Assembly (NCBI RefSeq): GCF_020252395.1
Contig: NZ_JADCDB010000024.1
Location: 1-64,000 of the forward strand
Reading direction: 5' to 3'
Source: Aestuariivirga sp.
GTDB lineage: Bacteria; Pseudomonadota; Alphaproteobacteria; Rhizobiales; Aestuariivirgaceae
DNA: 64,000 nt
Shown: positions 50,844 through 59,481 of the stretch, in pieces
Layout of the letters: each line of letters starts with the position of its first letter
Numbering within the stretch: the first letter of the stretch is position 1
Notes under the pieces: generated by a model
Databases searched by the model: none
What the model was told of the DNA's origin: nothing
The model's input: only the letters and a program-made list of their open reading frames with translations
Translations under genes and position numbers: made by a program

Positions 50844-51877
50844 CAGCCATTAAGCCCGCGGGGCTCGATGCCTTTCTCCGCAAACCCGATCCCGCCATCG
50901 CCGCCATCCTGATCCATGGCGAGGAGGGTGATGCGGTGCACGAACTCGCCCAGCGGGCTGTGAAGAAGGTGGCGGGCTCGCTCGACGACCCCTTCACCGT
51001 GGCGGCGCTGACCGATCAGGATGTTGCCTCCGACCCGGCCCGGCTCATCGACGAGGTGCAGTCGATCTCGATGTTCGGCGGCTCCAAGGCGGTGTGGGTG
51101 AAGGGCGTGGGCGAGGGCTTCCTCAAGGCCGCGCTGCCGCTGCTCGAGGGCAAGGCCAAGGGCAATCTGGTGGTGGCGGAAGCCGCCGCGCTGCCCAAGA
51201 ACTCGCAGCTCCGCGCCCAGTTCGAGAGGAGCCCGCATGCGCTGCTTCTTCCGCTCTACGAGGCGGAAGCGAGCGAGATCGCCGCCATGGTGGAGCAACT
51301 GCTCCAGAAGGATGATCTGAAGATCGGGCAGGACGCACTGGCGCGCTTCATCGAACTCGCCGGCCCGGCGCGTGGCCTCGCCAGGCGCGAGGCGGAGAAG
51401 CTGGCGCTCTATTGCCTCGGCCGCGATCGGGTGAGCGTGGAGGATGTGGAGGCGATCTGCGGCAACGACACGGGCTCGACGCCTGACGCGCTGGCGGATG
51501 CGGTGTTCGGCGGCGAGGTGGAGGAGGCGGACCGGTTGTTCCACGATCTCGTGCGCGGCGGGCATGACGCCGGGCGGCTGCTCGGCGTTGTCCACGGTCA
51601 GGCGCTGAAGCTTGCCGAATTCCGCATCGCCATCGACCGCGGCGCAACGGCCGATCAGATGGTGAAGCAGGCGCGCCCGCCGGTGTTCTTCCGCCGCCAG
51701 CGGCTGGTCATTGCGCAGTTGCGGGCCTGGGGCCTGTCCGACCTCGTCACGGCAGGCAGCACCTTGTCCGCCAATGTGCTGGCGGCGCGCCAGAACAGCG
51801 AACTGGCGCAGGCCATTGCCGGGCGCTGCCTCCTGTCGCTGGCGCGCAAGGGCCTTGCGCTGCGGCTCGACCGCTGA
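50840..51877 (+). CDS. holA: DNA polymerase III delta subunit
   Basis: Protein of 345 aa, part of the clamp loader, opening the beta sliding clamp. AILIHGEEGDAVHELAQRAV at the N-terminus, SMFGGSKAVWVKGV, AGPARGLARREAEKLALYCL and VEDVEAICGNDTGST are the family pattern. The HDLVRGGHDAGRLLGVVHGQ stretch belongs to the C-terminal collar. Cytosolic. Overlaps lptE by 4 bp. Family length and no irregularity. Confidence 0.93.
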   Translation: MTAIKPAGLDAFLRKPDPAIAAILIHGEEGDAVHELAQRAVKKVAGSLDDPFTVAALTDQDVASDPARLIDEVQSISMFGGSKAVWVKGVGEGFLKAALPLLEGKAKGNLVVAEAAALPKNSQLRAQFERSPHALLLPLYEAEASEIAAMVEQLLQKDDLKIGQDALARFIELAGPARGLARREAEKLALYCLGRDRVSVEDVEAICGNDTGSTPDALADAVFGGEVEEADRLFHDLVRGGHDAGRLLGVVHGQALKLAEFRIAIDRGATADQMVKQARPPVFFRRQRLVIAQLRAWGLSDLVTAGSTLSANVLAARQNSELAQAIAGRCLLSLARKGLALRLDR

Positions 51878-51941
51878 AGCGTCTCTCAACGCTGGCGCAA
51901 GCTGGCTGGCGCACAGTGCGCTCAGGGGGCCGCGGCGCGCA

Positions 51942-52394
51942 ATGGCAGAGAAACTCACCGACATTCTCACCTATGTTTTTTCCCTGGCGCTGGCGGCCGG
52001 GGTCATCGCCTTTGCCGCCTACAAGGTGGTGGCGCTCAACGGCATGGATGACCCGCCCGCCAATCTCGGACTCAATTTTCCGGCGCCCAAACGCAAGGTG
52101 ATCACGGATGGCCCGGCAGGCGCTGATCCGCTCACCACGCAGTCGCTCGGCGCGGTTCCTCGCGCCGGCGCCGGCGATACGCCCGGCGCCGTTCTCGCCT
52201 ATGAGCTTCTCACCGTGGTGGATAGCGTGGCCTTCGTGGCGGTCGACAGCGATGCGGGCAAGACGCTGGTGCCGGTAACCATCGGCAGCAAGCTGCCCGG
52301 CGGCCTCACCGTGTCCGGGATGGGCCGCCGCGGCGGGCGCTGGTGGCTGGCCGCCGGCCCGCTGCGGATCGAGCAGGGCCTGCCCGCTCAGTAA
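51942..52394 (+). CDS. Membrane-anchored hypothetical protein
   Basis: Protein of 150 aa from the ATG at 51942. One membrane helix near the N-terminus (YVFSLALAAGVIAFAAYKVV, residues ~11-30), then a soluble domain likely in the periplasm. The later part (LAYELLTVVDSVAFVAVDSD, LVPVTIGSKLPGGLTVSGM) looks like a beta-rich region. No family is recognised with confidence. It starts 64 bp after holA and converges with the DUF4175 gene (7 bp overlap). An upstream extension of the frame lies in holA and is rejected. Confidence 0.6.
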   Translation: MAEKLTDILTYVFSLALAAGVIAFAAYKVVALNGMDDPPANLGLNFPAPKRKVITDGPAGADPLTTQSLGAVPRAGAGDTPGAVLAYELLTVVDSVAFVAVDSDAGKTLVPVTIGSKLPGGLTVSGMGRRGGRWWLAAGPLRIEQGLPAQ

Positions 52395-54913
52395 AGGCCT
52401 TTCAGCAGCCGGTCGATGTAGTCGCGCTCGATTTTCGGCAGGTTCGATTCGCCGGCGCGGGAGCGCAGCATCTCGAGGATTTGGCGGGCGCGCTCCATGG
52501 CGAGCTCGGAGGGCAACATGTTCTTGGCCGGACCCTGGTCCTCGCCGCTGCTCGGCAAAGGGCGGCCCAGCGGGTCACGGTCATCGCCGCGCGCCTCGCC
52601 GTTCTGCCCTTGCGAATCCTGCTGGCCGCGCGACTGCTGCATCAGCTGCTCGGCCATGCCTTTGGCGCCTTCCCGCAGATTCTGCATCGCCTCGCCCTGT
52701 TCGCCCAGCGCCTGCTCGCGGTCGCCCTGGCGCAGCGAACCTTCGGAGCGGTTCATGTTCTTGCCTGCCTGGCCGAAGGAGCGCGGCGCCTCCATGCCGT
52801 TCCGGCCGAACTGATTCATCAGGTCTTCCAGCATCCGGCTCAGCTCCTGCTGGCGGTCGCCCAGGCTTCCCGTGCCAGACTGATTGCCCTCGCCCGGCTG
52901 CTGGCCGGTGTTGGGCGGGTCTTCCCCGCCCATGCCCTGCTGCGGCATGCGCTGGGTCTCGTCCATCAGCTTCTGCTGCTGGCGCATCAGGTCGGTGAGC
53001 TTGTCGAGCATCTGGCCCAGCGGGCTCTCCTGACCCTGGCCCTGGCCCTGCTGCGGCATGCCCGGCCTCAGGTTGCGGAGAATGTCCTCGAGCTGCGAGA
53101 GCAACTGCTGGGCGGCTTCGTTTTTGCCGCTCTTCGACAGCTTGTCGATCATGTCCAGCATCTTCTGCAGGTCCTGCGGCGTCACCATTTTGCCCGGGGG
53201 CGGGCTGGCCTCTTTCTGCTGGCCTTCGGCGAGGCGCTTCTGCGCCTCCTTCATCATTGAGTCCATGTAGCGGTTGAGTGCCTGGCGCAGCTTCTCCGTC
53301 AGCTCGGCGATGCGCTCCGGCGGCGCACCTTGCTTCAGCGCCTTCTCGAGTTCCTTGCGCAGCGCTTCGAGCTCCGCCTTGGCGTCGGCATAGGCGCCGT
53401 CCTCCACATTGACGGCGATCTGCCAGAGGTCGCCGATGGCGGTGTCGATGCCGGCGCGATCCTCCGCGGCGCGCAGGTGCGAGCGCACGGCGGCAATGGC
53501 GATCTGCGTGCCGGAACGGTCGATCAGGCCCCTGGGATAGGTGAGGATGGCATCAAGCATCTCGGCCACGCCGCCCGCCTCCTGCGGGTTGAGAATGAGG
53601 CGGCGGCGCTGCTCGATGAGGGCGCGGGCCAGCGGTTTGGTGAACACGCGCTCTGGCAGACGGAAATTGCGCTTGGCGCTTTCGGTGGTGTGGCCGGCGG
53701 CATCGCGCGCGGTCAAGCTCATCTCCACCATGAAGCCAGCCCAGGGGTGCTCGGCCACATCGGCTTTGGATTCGCCCGCCTCGTCCTTGGGCGAGGCTTT
53801 GCGCAGGCCGATCTTGAGCTTCGGAGGATCGAACTCGAAGATGCCGGGGCCGGTGAAGCCCACGCCCTCGTCCTGATCATCGGCAAGATAAATGTCGGCG
53901 GTGACGCCGGTGACGCCATAATCGTCCGCCACCTTCCATTTCGCCGTCAGCATGCCGGAGGAATCGCCCGTCGGGGCGGCCGTGACCTCCACCCTGGGCG
54001 CGGCATCGGGAATGAGCGCGATGCGCCAGGCGCCGAGGTCGCGGCCGCCATCCGTCACCTTGACATTGGCGGGGCGGGTGAGCGTCACGTCGGCCTGGAA
54101 CAACCCATCCGCGATATTCACCTTCGGCTTCAAGCCGGTGATCTCGGGCGTTGCCGCATCGCCGTCGAAGAGTTCATGGAAGCTGAGCTGGGGCGCCTTC
54201 GCCCCGGCAATGCGCAGCGACAGCACGGAATTCTCCGGCACGTGCAACTCCGGGTCCTGCTTCAGGCGTTCGGCCATGGCGGCGCTGGTGAGCAGCAGGG
54301 GCGGCTTGCCGGTGTAGGCAGGAGGCTTCAGCCAGGCATCCAGCGCCAGTTCCGGCTGCGCACCGGGCGGCGCGAACGTGAAGCTGCCGTAAAGGCTGCC
54401 ACGGATGTCGCCCGGACCCAGCAGGATCGCAGCGGCCAGCGCCAGCGCAACGGGCAGGCGGAGGGCGCGCGGGTCGATATCGCGCCAGCGGGAGCGCGGA
54501 ACACCGGCCTCGAGATCGCCCAGGCCCTTGAGCTGGCGCAGGCGGTGCTCCTCCCACAGCGCCTTCTGTACAGGGCCGTCGGCCCCGCTGGGGAGCCGGT
54601 CATCGCGCGCCGAGACGGGGCGGTGGGAAAGGCCGGATATCTGCTCGACGCGGCGCATTGCCTCATGGCGGCTGGGCCAGCGGAGGCCGAAGACGGGCCG
54701 GAGCGACCAGAGGAAGGCCAGCGCCCAGGCCACCATAGGAATGGCCCGCACCCAGGCTGGCAGCATTGGCAACAGGCCGGCGATCACCAGGGCCGCGGCG
54801 GCAGCCAGGAGCACCAGCGGCCAGTGCAGCGCCGCCCACACGCGCTCGAAACCCAGGGCCAGGCGGGCCTGGGCAATCTTGTGGTCGACGTGGGTCGCGC
54901 GGGGATTTGCCAT
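52388..54913 (-). CDS. DUF4175 / TIGR02302-type membrane protein
   Basis: Protein of 841 aa from the ATG at 54913 (an ATG at 54946 is possible). Two membrane helices lie near residues 30-75 and another near 155-170. A long extracytoplasmic region with beta-sandwich-like stretches follows (~190-470), then an alpha-helical, Gln/Gly/Met-rich low-complexity tail (~560-800) with runs such as MPQQGQGQGQ. This pattern is the alphaproteobacterial TIGR02302 family, found next to lysA and argH; function unknown, perhaps envelope-related. 79 bp after lysA on the same strand. Confidence 0.85.
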   Translation of the reverse strand: MANPRATHVDHKIAQARLALGFERVWAALHWPLVLLAAAAALVIAGLLPMLPAWVRAIPMVAWALAFLWSLRPVFGLRWPSRHEAMRRVEQISGLSHRPVSARDDRLPSGADGPVQKALWEEHRLRQLKGLGDLEAGVPRSRWRDIDPRALRLPVALALAAAILLGPGDIRGSLYGSFTFAPPGAQPELALDAWLKPPAYTGKPPLLLTSAAMAERLKQDPELHVPENSVLSLRIAGAKAPQLSFHELFDGDAATPEITGLKPKVNIADGLFQADVTLTRPANVKVTDGGRDLGAWRIALIPDAAPRVEVTAAPTGDSSGMLTAKWKVADDYGVTGVTADIYLADDQDEGVGFTGPGIFEFDPPKLKIGLRKASPKDEAGESKADVAEHPWAGFMVEMSLTARDAAGHTTESAKRNFRLPERVFTKPLARALIEQRRRLILNPQEAGGVAEMLDAILTYPRGLIDRSGTQIAIAAVRSHLRAAEDRAGIDTAIGDLWQIAVNVEDGAYADAKAELEALRKELEKALKQGAPPERIAELTEKLRQALNRYMDSMMKEAQKRLAEGQQKEASPPPGKMVTPQDLQKMLDMIDKLSKSGKNEAAQQLLSQLEDILRNLRPGMPQQGQGQGQESPLGQMLDKLTDLMRQQQKLMDETQRMPQQGMGGEDPPNTGQQPGEGNQSGTGSLGDRQQELSRMLEDLMNQFGRNGMEAPRSFGQAGKNMNRSEGSLRQGDREQALGEQGEAMQNLREGAKGMAEQLMQQSRGQQDSQGQNGEARGDDRDPLGRPLPSSGEDQGPAKNMLPSELAMERARQILEMLRSRAGESNLPKIERDYIDRLLKGLY

Positions 54914-54992
54914 AATCAGCGGCAGCATAGCACGGATGACGGCCAAAATGCGCCAAGGCGCGGATCACAATCGCGACAAGCTCCCGAAACCG

Positions 54993-56264
54993 TCACTTTT
55001 TCTCCTGCCAGGCGGCCAGCCGGTCGAGCCCGATCAGCTCCTCATAGGTCTGGCGGGGGCGGACGAGGGCCCATTTGCCGCCCTTCACCAGGACTTCCGG
55101 CACCAAGGGCCTCGTGTTGTAGGTGCCGGACTGCACCGCGCCATAGGCCCCCGCCGTCATGGTGGCGAGAAGGTCGCCCGGCTCGACCTTCGGCAGCTTG
55201 CGGCCCTTGGCGAGGTAGTCGCCCGACTCGCAGACGGGGCCGACGACATCGGTCATCATGGTCCCGCCGCCGGTGGGCTCCTCCACCGGGATGATCTCGT
55301 GATAGGCATCATAGAGGGTGGGGCGGATCAGATCGTTCATCGCCGCGTCCTGGATGACGAAGTGCTTCTCCGTCCCGTCCTTCACATAGATCACGCGGGA
55401 GACCAGTACGCCGGCATTGCCGACGATCATGCGGCCGGGCTCCAGCACGAACTTGAGATTCAGGTGGCCCAGCGTTTTCTTGACCATGGCCGCATATTCG
55501 TCCGGATGCGGAGGAATGTCGTTGTCTCCGCGATAGGGCACTCCCAGGCCTCCCCCTAAGTCGAGGTGGCGGATGTTGTGGCCGTCCTTGCGCAGCTCCC
55601 CGGTCAGTTCGTCCATCAGCCGGAAGGCCTTCTCGAAGGGTTCGAGCCCGGTGATCTGGCTGCCGATGTGCATGTCGATGCCGGCAACGTCGATCGCGGG
55701 CAGCGCCGCGGCGCGGGCATAGACCTCGCGGGCGCGCTTGTAGGAAATGCCGAACTTGTCCTCGGCCTTGCCGGTGGAAATCTTGTGATGCGTCCTGGCA
55801 TCGACGTCCGGGTTGACGCGGATCGACACCGTGGCGCGCTGGCCGACGCGCTTGGCGACTTCGGAGAGGAGCTCGAGTTCCGGTTCCGACTCGACATTGA
55901 AGCAGGCGATGCCCTCGCGCAGCGCCAGCGCCATCTCGCGCGGCGTCTTGCCGACGCCGGAGAACACGATCTTGCGGGCGGGAACTCCGGCGGAGAGCGC
56001 ACGGCGCAATTCGCCTTCCGAGACCACGTCCATGCCCGCCCCCAGCTCCGCCATGGTGCGGATCACGGCCTGGTTGGAATTCGCCTTCATCGCATAGCAG
56101 ATCATGTGGTCGGCGCCGGCGAAGGCATCATGCATGACCTTGTAATGGCGTTCCAGCGTGGCGCTGGAATAGCAGTAGAAGGGCGTGCCGATGTCCTCGG
56201 CCAGCGCCTTGAGGCTCACGTCCTCGGCATGGAGCACGCCGTCGCGATAGGCAAAATGATGCAT
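54993..56264 (-). CDS. lysA: Diaminopimelate decarboxylase
   Basis: Protein of 423 aa catalysing the last step of lysine synthesis (meso-diaminopimelate to lysine), PLP-dependent. The PLP Lys lies in MICYAMKANSNQAVIRTM (~residue 57), the Gly-rich phosphate site in HLDLGGGLGVPY, the substrate region in EPGRMIVGNAG, and the Cys-Glu-x-x-Asp motif in GPVCESGDYLAKGRKLP. Start ATG at 56264 only 3 bp after lptM. Part of the argH-lptM-lysA-TIGR02302 gene string typical for alphaproteobacteria. Confidence 0.96.
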   Translation of the reverse strand: MHHFAYRDGVLHAEDVSLKALAEDIGTPFYCYSSATLERHYKVMHDAFAGADHMICYAMKANSNQAVIRTMAELGAGMDVVSEGELRRALSAGVPARKIVFSGVGKTPREMALALREGIACFNVESEPELELLSEVAKRVGQRATVSIRVNPDVDARTHHKISTGKAEDKFGISYKRAREVYARAAALPAIDVAGIDMHIGSQITGLEPFEKAFRLMDELTGELRKDGHNIRHLDLGGGLGVPYRGDNDIPPHPDEYAAMVKKTLGHLNLKFVLEPGRMIVGNAGVLVSRVIYVKDGTEKHFVIQDAAMNDLIRPTLYDAYHEIIPVEEPTGGGTMMTDVVGPVCESGDYLAKGRKLPKVEPGDLLATMTAGAYGAVQSGTYNTRPLVPEVLVKGGKWALVRPRQTYEELIGLDRLAAWQEKK

Positions 56265-56267
56265 TGT

Positions 56268-56387
56268 CTATTGGGCCTGTTGCGTCTCGGTGGGCGTCTC
56301 GGTTGACTTGGGCGGCTGCGGGTCGCCCTTTATGCCGCAGCCGGCAAGGGCGAGAGACATCGCGGCAAGCAGGAGAACGGTTTTCAT
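56268..56387 (-). CDS. lptM: Small lipoprotein LptM (YifL-like)
   Basis: Only 39 aa. Signal peptide and lipobox SLALAGCGIKGDP with lipidation Cys17. The motif CGIKGDPQPP matches the CG(L/Q/I)KGPL core of LptM, which helps fold the LptD/LptE lipopolysaccharide translocon. The rest is Pro/Thr/Gln-rich. ATG at 56387, 5 bp after argH and 3 bp before lysA, the standard position of this gene. Its partner LptE is encoded 5.5 kb away in this window. Confidence 0.9.
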   Translation of the reverse strand: MKTVLLLAAMSLALAGCGIKGDPQPPKSTETPTETQQAQ

Positions 56388-56392
56388 CTCAG

Positions 56393-57775
56393 TCATCCTT
56401 TCAGCAGCTTGAGCCAGCGCTTCGCCTCGCGCGTCACGTTTTTCGGCGAGGTTCCGCCGAAGCTCGTGCGCGAGGCGACGGAGGCTTCGACGGTGAGCAC
56501 CTTGTAGACGTCTTTCGTGATGCGCGTCTCGACCGACTGCATCGCGGCGAGCGGCAGTTCGGGCAGGCCGCAGCCGTGCCTTTCGGCCAGCGCCACGAGG
56601 CTGCCCGTCACGTGGTGCGCGTCGCGGAACGGCATCTTCAGTGTACGGACAAGCCAGTCGGCGAGATCCGTCGCGGTCGAAAAGCCCGCGGCCGCGGCCT
56701 TGCGCATCTCGTCCTCGTCCGGGGCCATGTCCTTCACCATGCCGGTCGTGGCGGCGATCGCCAGCGACATGTTGTCGAAAGCGTCGAAGGCAGGCTCCTT
56801 GTCTTCCTGCATGTCCTTCGAATAGGCGAGCGGCAGGCCCTTCATCGCCGTCAGGAGCGACAGGAGCGCGCCGATGATGCGGCCGGGCTTGGCGCGCACC
56901 AGTTCGGCGGCATCCGGGTTCCGCTTCTGCGGCATGATGGAGGAGCCGGTGGTGAACTTGTCCGACAGCTTCACGAAGTTGAACTGGCTCGTCGACCAGA
57001 TGACGATTTCCTCCGCCAGCCGCGACAGATGCATCGAGCAGATGGCGCAGGCCGAGAGAGTCTCGAGCACGAAGTCGCGGTCGGCCACCGTGTCGAGCGA
57101 GTTGCGCGTCGGGCGGTCGAAGCCCAGGGCGGCAGCCGTCATGTGGCGGTCGATGGGGAAGCTCGTTCCGGCCAGCGCCGCCGCACCCAGCGGATTTTCG
57201 TTCATGCGCTTGCGCGCATCGGCCAGGCGCGAACGGTCGCGCGCCAGCATCTCGACGTATGCCAGCATGTGGTGGCCGAAGGTCACGGGCTGGGCGGCCT
57301 GCAAGTGCGTGAATCCCGGCATGACGGTGTTCGCATGCTGTTCGGCCTTGGCCGCGAGCGCCAACTGCAGCTTCTTCAGCTGGGCATCGAGGTGGTCCAC
57401 CGTGTCGCGCACATAGAGCCGGAAGTCGAGCGCCACCTGGTCATTGCGCGAGCGTGCCGTGTGCAGGCGCCCGGCGGCTGGGCCGATGATGTCCTTCAGC
57501 CGGGATTCGACGTTGAGGTGGATGTCTTCCAGCGCCCGCGAGAACGTGAACGTGCCCGCCTCGATCTCGGCTTGCACCTGGCCGAGGCCCTTCGTAATTT
57601 CCGCGGCATCGGACTTCGAGATGATTCCCTGGGCGGCCAGCATCGCGGCATGCGCCTTCGAGCCTGCAATGTCCTGGGCGAACAGGCGCTTGTCGAAGCC
57701 GATCGAAGCGTTGATCTCCTCCATGATCGCGTCCGGCCCAGACTGGAAACGCCCGCCCCACATCTTGTTGGTCAT
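56393..57775 (-). CDS. argH: Argininosuccinate lyase
   Basis: Protein of 460 aa, splitting argininosuccinate into arginine and fumarate. [11 protein letters not shown] at the start, [19 protein letters not shown] (active-site loop), [19 protein letters not shown] with the catalytic His, and [18 protein letters not shown] (superfamily signature, ~residue 278). Family length, cytosolic. First gene of the reverse argH-lptM-lysA-TIGR02302 run; divergent from tlpA with 35 bp between starts, so promoters overlap. Confidence 0.97.
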   Translation of the reverse strand: MTNKMWGGRFQSGPDAIMEEINASIGFDKRLFAQDIAGSKAHAAMLAAQGIISKSDAAEITKGLGQVQAEIEAGTFTFSRALEDIHLNVESRLKDIIGPAAGRLHTARSRNDQVALDFRLYVRDTVDHLDAQLKKLQLALAAKAEQHANTVMPGFTHLQAAQPVTFGHHMLAYVEMLARDRSRLADARKRMNENPLGAAALAGTSFPIDRHMTAAALGFDRPTRNSLDTVADRDFVLETLSACAICSMHLSRLAEEIVIWSTSQFNFVKLSDKFTTGSSIMPQKRNPDAAELVRAKPGRIIGALLSLLTAMKGLPLAYSKDMQEDKEPAFDAFDNMSLAIAATTGMVKDMAPDEDEMRKAAAAGFSTATDLADWLVRTLKMPFRDAHHVTGSLVALAERHGCGLPELPLAAMQSVETRITKDVYKVLTVEASVASRTSFGGTSPKNVTREAKRWLKLLKG

Positions 57776-57810
57776 CGAAAATCCTTCATTGCGTCCGAGA
57801 CAGACTGTCC

Positions 57811-58461
57811 ATGAGCACCAAGAAGAAAAACTCCAGCCCCCTGGCGCAGATTGCCGCCGGCGTTCTCATTCTCGCAGCGATTACGGGCTATTATCTGTAT
57901 GAGGCCGCCGGGCGCAAGGCCGGACCTGCGGAAACGGCGAGCGAGGCCGCGGCCCCGCCGCCCGCCGCCACCGGCGGCCTTTCGAGGGACCTCGCCACGG
58001 GTCCGCTGGCGGCCTTCCTGATTCACCCCGCGCCGAAGCCGCTGCCCGGCTTGAGCTTCCAGGACGGGACGGGCAATCCGCTGACGCTCGCCGACTGGAA
58101 AGGCCGCGTGGTGCTGCTGAACCTGTGGGCCACCTGGTGCGCGCCGTGCCGCAAGGAAATGCCGGACCTCTCGAAGCTCGAAAAGGAGCTGGGTTCCGGC
58201 GAATTCGAGGTCGTGGCCATCAGCGTCGACCGCAAAGGGGCGGAGGCCTCCGCCGCCTTCCTCCAGGAGACGGGCGTCGGCAATCTGAGGCTCTATGTCG
58301 AACCCTCGACCAAGATCGTCACCGATGTGCAGTCGGCGGGGCTTCCGGCGACGCTTCTCATCGACCGACAGGGTCGCGAGCTCGGCCGCATCCTGGGACC
58401 CGCCGACTGGGCGAGCACGGAAGCCGTGGCGCTCATAAAAGCGGCGCTGGCGCAGAAATAG
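57811..58461 (+). CDS. tlpA: Membrane-anchored thioredoxin-like protein, TlpA type
   Basis: Protein of 216 aa. One N-terminal membrane helix ([20 protein letters not shown], ~residues 12-31) holds the thioredoxin domain in the periplasm. The redox motif is [20 protein letters not shown] with CAPC, and [18 protein letters not shown] carries the cis-Pro. This matches rhizobial TlpA, a reductant needed for cytochrome aa3 assembly (Sco/Cu centre). The divergent placement next to argH is also that seen in rhizobia. Transcription is probably followed by the weak hairpin at 58572. Confidence 0.92.
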   Translation: MSTKKKNSSPLAQIAAGVLILAAITGYYLYEAAGRKAGPAETASEAAAPPPAATGGLSRDLATGPLAAFLIHPAPKPLPGLSFQDGTGNPLTLADWKGRVVLLNLWATWCAPCRKEMPDLSKLEKELGSGEFEVVAISVDRKGAEASAAFLQETGVGNLRLYVEPSTKIVTDVQSAGLPATLLIDRQGRELGRILGPADWASTEAVALIKAALAQK

Positions 58462-58571
58462 ACAGGTCGCCGGGATGGCTCAGGACGGGCATTCGGCCGA
58501 TCGGCTATGGGGGAGCGCCCTGTCCTGATTGGCGGAAAAGCAATCGTTACAAAGCCCAGCAATGAGCCTTA

Positions 58572-58591
58572 ATCCCGGCGAGGGCCGGGAT
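58572..58591 (+). terminator. Terminator-like hairpin downstream of tlpA
   Basis: Perfect 8-bp stem ATCCCGGC / GCCGGGAT with loop GAGG, then CGATCTTTGG. The T-tract is short, and it lies 110 bp past the tlpA stop, so its role is uncertain. Confidence 0.4.
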
Positions 58592-58737
58592 CGATCTTTG
58601 GTTCGGCATGTGCGGAGAGAAGGCGCGGTCCCGGCTTCCGCCGGCGCGGCGGTCTGAGCCGAAAGCCGATCTCAGTTGACCGCGCGCTGCTCCAGCGGCT
58701 GCCGCATCAGCACCGTAGACATTTTGAGAGCGCCAAC

Positions 58738-58944
58738 ATGCTTGAGCCGCTGACCGGGGAGTTCAAGCAACGCACCTGCGTCGTTTGTATTTTCCCCAAT
58801 GCGGCCTCATGCTGCCGCCAAATCCGGGCGCTCGCCGCCGAAACCTGCGAAGACTGGCTGGAGGACACCCGTTATACCGCACGGCAAAACATCATAGAGC
58901 GCAAGATGACCAGCTGCGCCACGCCGCTTTACCTCAATTCTTAA
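58738..58944 (+). CDS. Possible small Cys-rich protein (doubtful)
   Basis: A 68-aa frame from an ATG with GAGAG 7 bases upstream. It contains CVVC and CCRQ near residues 14-30, and four or five further charged or polar stretches, ending TSCATPLYLNS. It could be a tiny metal-binding or regulatory protein, but composition gives no strong coding signal and a reverse frame overlaps its end. No family recognised. Listed because it is the only plausible gene in a long gap. Confidence 0.2.
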   Translation: MLEPLTGEFKQRTCVVCIFPNAASCCRQIRALAAETCEDWLEDTRYTARQNIIERKMTSCATPLYLNS

Positions 58945-58992
58945 AGAATTCGCTGCGCCGAACCAGCCCACGGACATAACACAGGCTTCGTT

Positions 58993-59041
58993 TTGACCAG
59001 TTTTCCGACAGTGCAGTTGACCTTACGAAAACCCTGGTCAA
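58993..59041. promoter_or_regulatory. Inverted repeat upstream of the XRE gene, candidate operator
   Basis: TTGACCAG (58993-59000) and CTGGTCAA (59034-59041) form a perfect 8-bp inverted repeat, extended imperfectly inward by TTTTCCG and CGAAAAC. It ends 36 bases before the ATG of the XRE regulator, a fitting position for autoregulation. Direct evidence of binding is lacking. Confidence 0.4.
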
Positions 59042-59077
59042 TCTGCAAACATCGCCTTGCGGCCGGAGGGTGCTTAC

Positions 59078-59353
59078 ATGATGCAAAATGGAAAACGGGA
59101 GGGGGACCAAACCTGCTCCATCGATAGGTATGTGGGCAGCCGCCTGCGAGCCCTGCGAACCTCCCGGCGCCATTCGATCCTTCGTCTGGCGAAGCTGATG
59201 GGACTGCCGCCATTCGACCTTGCCCGCATTGAGAGCGGAACACGGCGGCTTTCCATTCCCGAACTGTGGACGTTGACGCGCATTTACGATGTCGAACCCC
59301 GTTATTTCTTCGGGGCCGATAGGCGTGGAGAACACAAACTTTGGAATTACTAG
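59078..59353 (+). CDS. XRE-family helix-turn-helix regulator
   Basis: Protein of 91 aa. ATG at 59078 with GGAGGG 8-10 bases upstream. Helix-turn-helix: LRALRTSRRHSILRLAKLMG with LPPFDLARIESGTRRLSIPE (the RIESG turn is typical of Cro/CI family). End: LTRIYDVEPRYFFG, the usual tail of small XRE regulators. Cytosolic DNA-binding dimer expected; target unknown, but the inverted repeat just upstream suggests it controls itself. It is followed by a family B repeat and the convergent permease gene. Confidence 0.85.
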   Translation: MMQNGKREGDQTCSIDRYVGSRLRALRTSRRHSILRLAKLMGLPPFDLARIESGTRRLSIPELWTLTRIYDVEPRYFFGADRRGEHKLWNY

Positions 59354-59462
59354 CGCATGTTCCGATTAGGCGGAACCGCCTAATCGAGAAGAACATGCGC
59401 CAGATCAAAGACTTGAGCATGATCTTATCGCAAAAGTGGATTCCACTTTTGCGGATCATGCC
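59353..59462. repeat. Palindromic intergenic repeat, family B, copy 2
   Basis: About 110 bp, same orientation as 44021. Two hairpins: GCGCATGTTC...GAACATGCGC enclosing GATTAGGCGG / CCGCCTAATC, then GAGCATGATC...GATCATGCC enclosing GCAAAAGTGG / CCACTTTTGC. Better preserved than the first copy. It sits between two convergent gene ends, so it may act as a bidirectional terminator. Confidence 0.85.
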
Positions 59463-59481
59463 ATAGGCGTGAAACGGTCGG

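Larger units (their letters stand above)
58462..59077. other. Intergenic stretch between tlpA and the XRE gene
   Basis: About 616 bases with no certain gene. It holds a terminator-like hairpin (58572-58591), a doubtful small Cys-rich ORF (58738-58944) and an inverted repeat upstream of the XRE gene (58993-59041). This is the left edge of a small accessory patch extending to about 62.2 kb. No tRNA, CRISPR or known riboswitch pattern is visible. Confidence 0.6.

Noticed and set aside
53330-55294. 654-aa plus-strand frame opposite the DUF4175 gene
   Set aside because: Antisense shadow of the real reverse gene with its long low-complexity region.
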